Source: a virus. From it: DNA of 31,255 nt. The stretch's first letter is position 1. Each line of letters begins with the position of its first letter. The DNA is taken from positions 1 through 31,255 of the IMG/VR virus record IMGVR_UViG_3300031140_000023; one strand, given 5' to 3'. The notes under the pieces were generated by a model. The model was not told the DNA's origin, did not search any database, and saw only the letters and a program-made list of their open reading frames with translations. A program made the translations under genes and the position numbers. Below, in pieces: positions 30,901 to 31,255 of the stretch.

Positions 30901-31255
30901 GATGAAGCCGCCCTCCAGGAAGCGGAATAGCGACACAAACAGCCTCGCACCGGCGGCGGGACCGAATACCGCAGCAAATAACGCAGGGATGCCGATAATA
31001 GCTGCCTCTAGCACACCTACACCCTCAATGGTAGTGGAGACGGCGGCTGCAATCGCAAGACCGAGGAATCGCCCGTTTAGGATCAGACCACCCTTGCTCA
31101 ACCCAAAGAGTGCGCCTATCACGCCAAAGATTCCACGAGTCAGCTGCTTGCCGTCGTCATTACGACGTCCGAAGAAGATCTCCCCTAATGTTTTGCGAGG
31201 CTCCGCTGAGAAGGTTGTAAACATAGCTATCGCAGTCAAGATGCCGCCAACGAGC
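24937..31255 (-). CDS. tape measure protein (5' end beyond window)
   Basis: More than 2100 residues. The frame stays open to the window edge (a TTG at 31239 is internal, with LVGGIL before it), so the true start lies outside. The N-terminal third has many hydrophobic segments (GLAIAAAVSTTIEGVG, IGALVTGLILSF, VVLAPMLGLLLGVKLLIFAF, VTVVALVASILF). The centre is long, charged and helical. The C-terminus carries the classic tape measure signature GGPIFGKGTGTSDSILARLS, then NGEFVINAKS and FAAGGVVG. It spans the tail tube and sets its length. With the empirical 0.15 nm per residue, a tail of at least about 315 nm is implied. Followed by minor tail and tip genes, as in lambda-type tail operons. Confidence 0.95.
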   Translation of the reverse strand, partial: LVGGILTAIAMFTTFSAEPRKTLGEIFFGRRNDDGKQLTRGIFGVIGALFGLSKGGLILNGRFLGLAIAAAVSTTIEGVGVLEAAIIGIPALFAAVFGPAAGARLFVSLFRFLEGGFISVIALLARTRPIKAAIDAFGRNFGALFATATSSQVTRKTRRAFNQAAAQVLTDLRQLFRNMRANAEAYSEGRIGLLDSFFNTRFDGGAMRVNLRRSIGNLFRTAVDLTNAHGVSLRQAWSSVTSLFSNGVGGIAARIRAGGPGLRRSLSGFSNILSLGLQGIAAIFTSKLAIGALVTGLILSFSSGAEAAGLSDIGLEETVSSPFKALLAVVLGLGSLVSSTIGNISDGVVGMFKTLTKGVGEAQTETANAFLNFAKVVLAPMLGLLLGVKLLIFAFKNLAAARAAFNAGQALFFASMVGPLTAITRINGLLAGFAALDIFVRAAAIRMVASLRLVTLATVFNAGWWLTRGAAITAWLGLFRLGVPGAVAALAGLARGVLFVLGPFAIFAKLAAAVTVVALVASILFGKDGNGDEEVSKMDLLIDKARVLAGITPESARGRRESIIQKFGVVEIQKIKFDIEPLLFRVDFEKFSKGEFQRFDGFLDDGLKLLRDIQLEVLKTGVLTTKAANEAAKIAADIKSLVQRQRQRDVGDISTLRDSARAKSRDIFQSFIPKATPDRFKQLQNVRGRHSARALIMGVTTDNMSVLQRAARAHSRATAAVANGISNAVVATQKWSVSLGRLPYRILTGLNEVPTEVAKRNAGNVALKQRDPDVTRVLKLLAQGANAIQKRQNFLPEGDVANVAEMGQKLKEAVILLATVRNGNIKGEPLELLRRINAAERVVAKFEPAFRAEVEELKTKAFNTRAANALSERMEKFAEDVKTVLEIDFGEKGLDFFGDGQELGRIQMITDAVRRLDEAIPNATTPEIRVALQIDKARLKLEAESIAESLPKVILLKTLIEFQVKELDIEGAEAGLRRLSFTGGVDSRQVSRLVKLLKQAEVASLKSTASPQDQQAVADDIERLRAGIISRLPFSEVFESINLALKSTGVKELTEVQFLKVDPSVFVAVAASVDKIRIARLALAKVAGLQSGDEASREAQTTALLAQRNAVVEGNRAIRSGLAAVITEIAGDASLTSFQQMAKITEQLGETIPEAFVLKPGGIGEWVRLKAEVTALTARMLTLSELAASGDAVVSEAVVKTVVARIEAINTALTDTKKATDDAVKGVNDMLSALNLADMDTTALSVLRLPSGERGRLAGIATEISSITDQLNKVNPASKSFETLARRREALIGQARAFNKALTFNNGKSIQTALESIGLVDKNAFQGSKKSIARSLTDTSRLVTLGPNAIQDLIDADVELKALRFQIGRAGDVEEFLNLRTKLFEGERNAAFAVDDISTTLPKAIAEINEVFKSDLDIFSFTTVAPQARRFLTETAKFFKRELANLEASDETLSGLTVEAFAKTFRQVLRAGEYLTFFQETQVNLETALIEGAKSSLERISNLSGIKFADVDLQLFKGNRQLAVELTNLDAFEQALNLPGLTSEMAAVLDNVNFSDLDSTMALFKRQFGVSLKELNKTPLEQHSTSLDNLRLATEKLTAAYLGKSFEPTALVADLKQSSVTAAPSPGDIRVTASATGRDSIVASSVTNLRVDIAKLATSMRAVSAETDLRGRAGLLSSVAGVQIPPDVLNRATTQQLERVATLAEKIAERSKQVLELRLKGLPTEDLQAEIDRLTFELNRIPERINGASVAIQAAGVAFAGSIDTMLRTALGDAAKGKDDVFKTLLDGLTNQIIDTFIKGLTDPLTGKNGVLTDAVSKLGEGIGGTIAGLFTGASDEDVAAGGVSAVGTYSSSFPSLDSIGFGSKTAELSKGGVKAPEDTFSMEALFGIETAVNNTNVVQEGLFTRLGGVFADAWSSLGSMLSSMFGGGASKGGKKDVGAEILGWLSVGVGIASSAASMGSAGSGTTFDANAGKTGSFDIRRATGGPIFGKGTGTSDSILARLSNGEFVINAKSAAKNFALLSMINQDRLPAFAAGGVVGSATPTIDTIADFAADSTNGDTSSGQQVFNINVTGDISRQTRSEISRMIPVIAGNVNKLNKERRLT

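Overview
This window is a stretch of a double-stranded DNA bacteriophage genome, very probably one infecting a Gram-negative bacterium. Every gene I can support lies on the minus strand, so transcription runs from position 31255 toward 1. Genes are packed with ATGA/GTGA stop-start overlaps and mostly purine-rich ribosome binding sites. The phage combines a T7-like transcription and replication set (single-subunit RNA polymerase, gp2.5-like ssDNA-binding protein, DUF3310 protein, family A DNA polymerase, 5'-3' exonuclease) with long-tail genes: a giant tape measure protein and a lambda J-like tail tip protein. That suggests siphovirus-like morphology rather than the short tail of T7 itself.

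Layout in transcription order: 31255-17340 holds the tail module (tape measure cut by the window edge, two small tail proteins, a 2137-residue tip/fibre protein ending in an S74 auto-chaperone). 17289-16566 holds two small genes, one GNAT-like. 16565-16151 is about 415 bases of non-coding, hairpin-dense DNA ending in terminators. 16150-14999 holds small genes, several membrane-spanning, closed by a strong terminator. 14869-9036 is the RNA polymerase gene and the intron inside it. 9025-5581 holds an AP2/HNH protein and small genes of unknown function. 5580-1 is replication and nucleotide metabolism.

The main discovery is in the RNA polymerase gene. It is split between the codons matching T7 Arg632 and Ser633, in the catalytic fingers helix, by a 3408-nt insertion (9735-13142). 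I read this as a group IA2 intron. It has a 7-bp P1 with U.G at the splice site, P3, P7, P7.1, P8 and a P9 very like that of the T4 td intron, and a terminal G. Its catalytic core is only about 285 nt. The rest is two gene-filled loops. A 2166-nt loop closed by a perfect 14-bp helix carries six small ORFs plus a fragment of an HNH endonuclease gene. A 957-nt loop closed by a 13-bp helix carries a 307-codon gene. None of the seven cargo ORFs is a recognisable intact homing endonuclease. A full-length relative of the HNH fragment sits just outside the intron, 10 bases after exon 2. Joining the exons gives a 738-residue polymerase with all catalytic motifs.

The window therefore suggests a phage whose own RNA polymerase can be made only after self-splicing of an intron that has become a multigene carrier. 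The helix assignments are read by eye; the function of the cargo is unknown.
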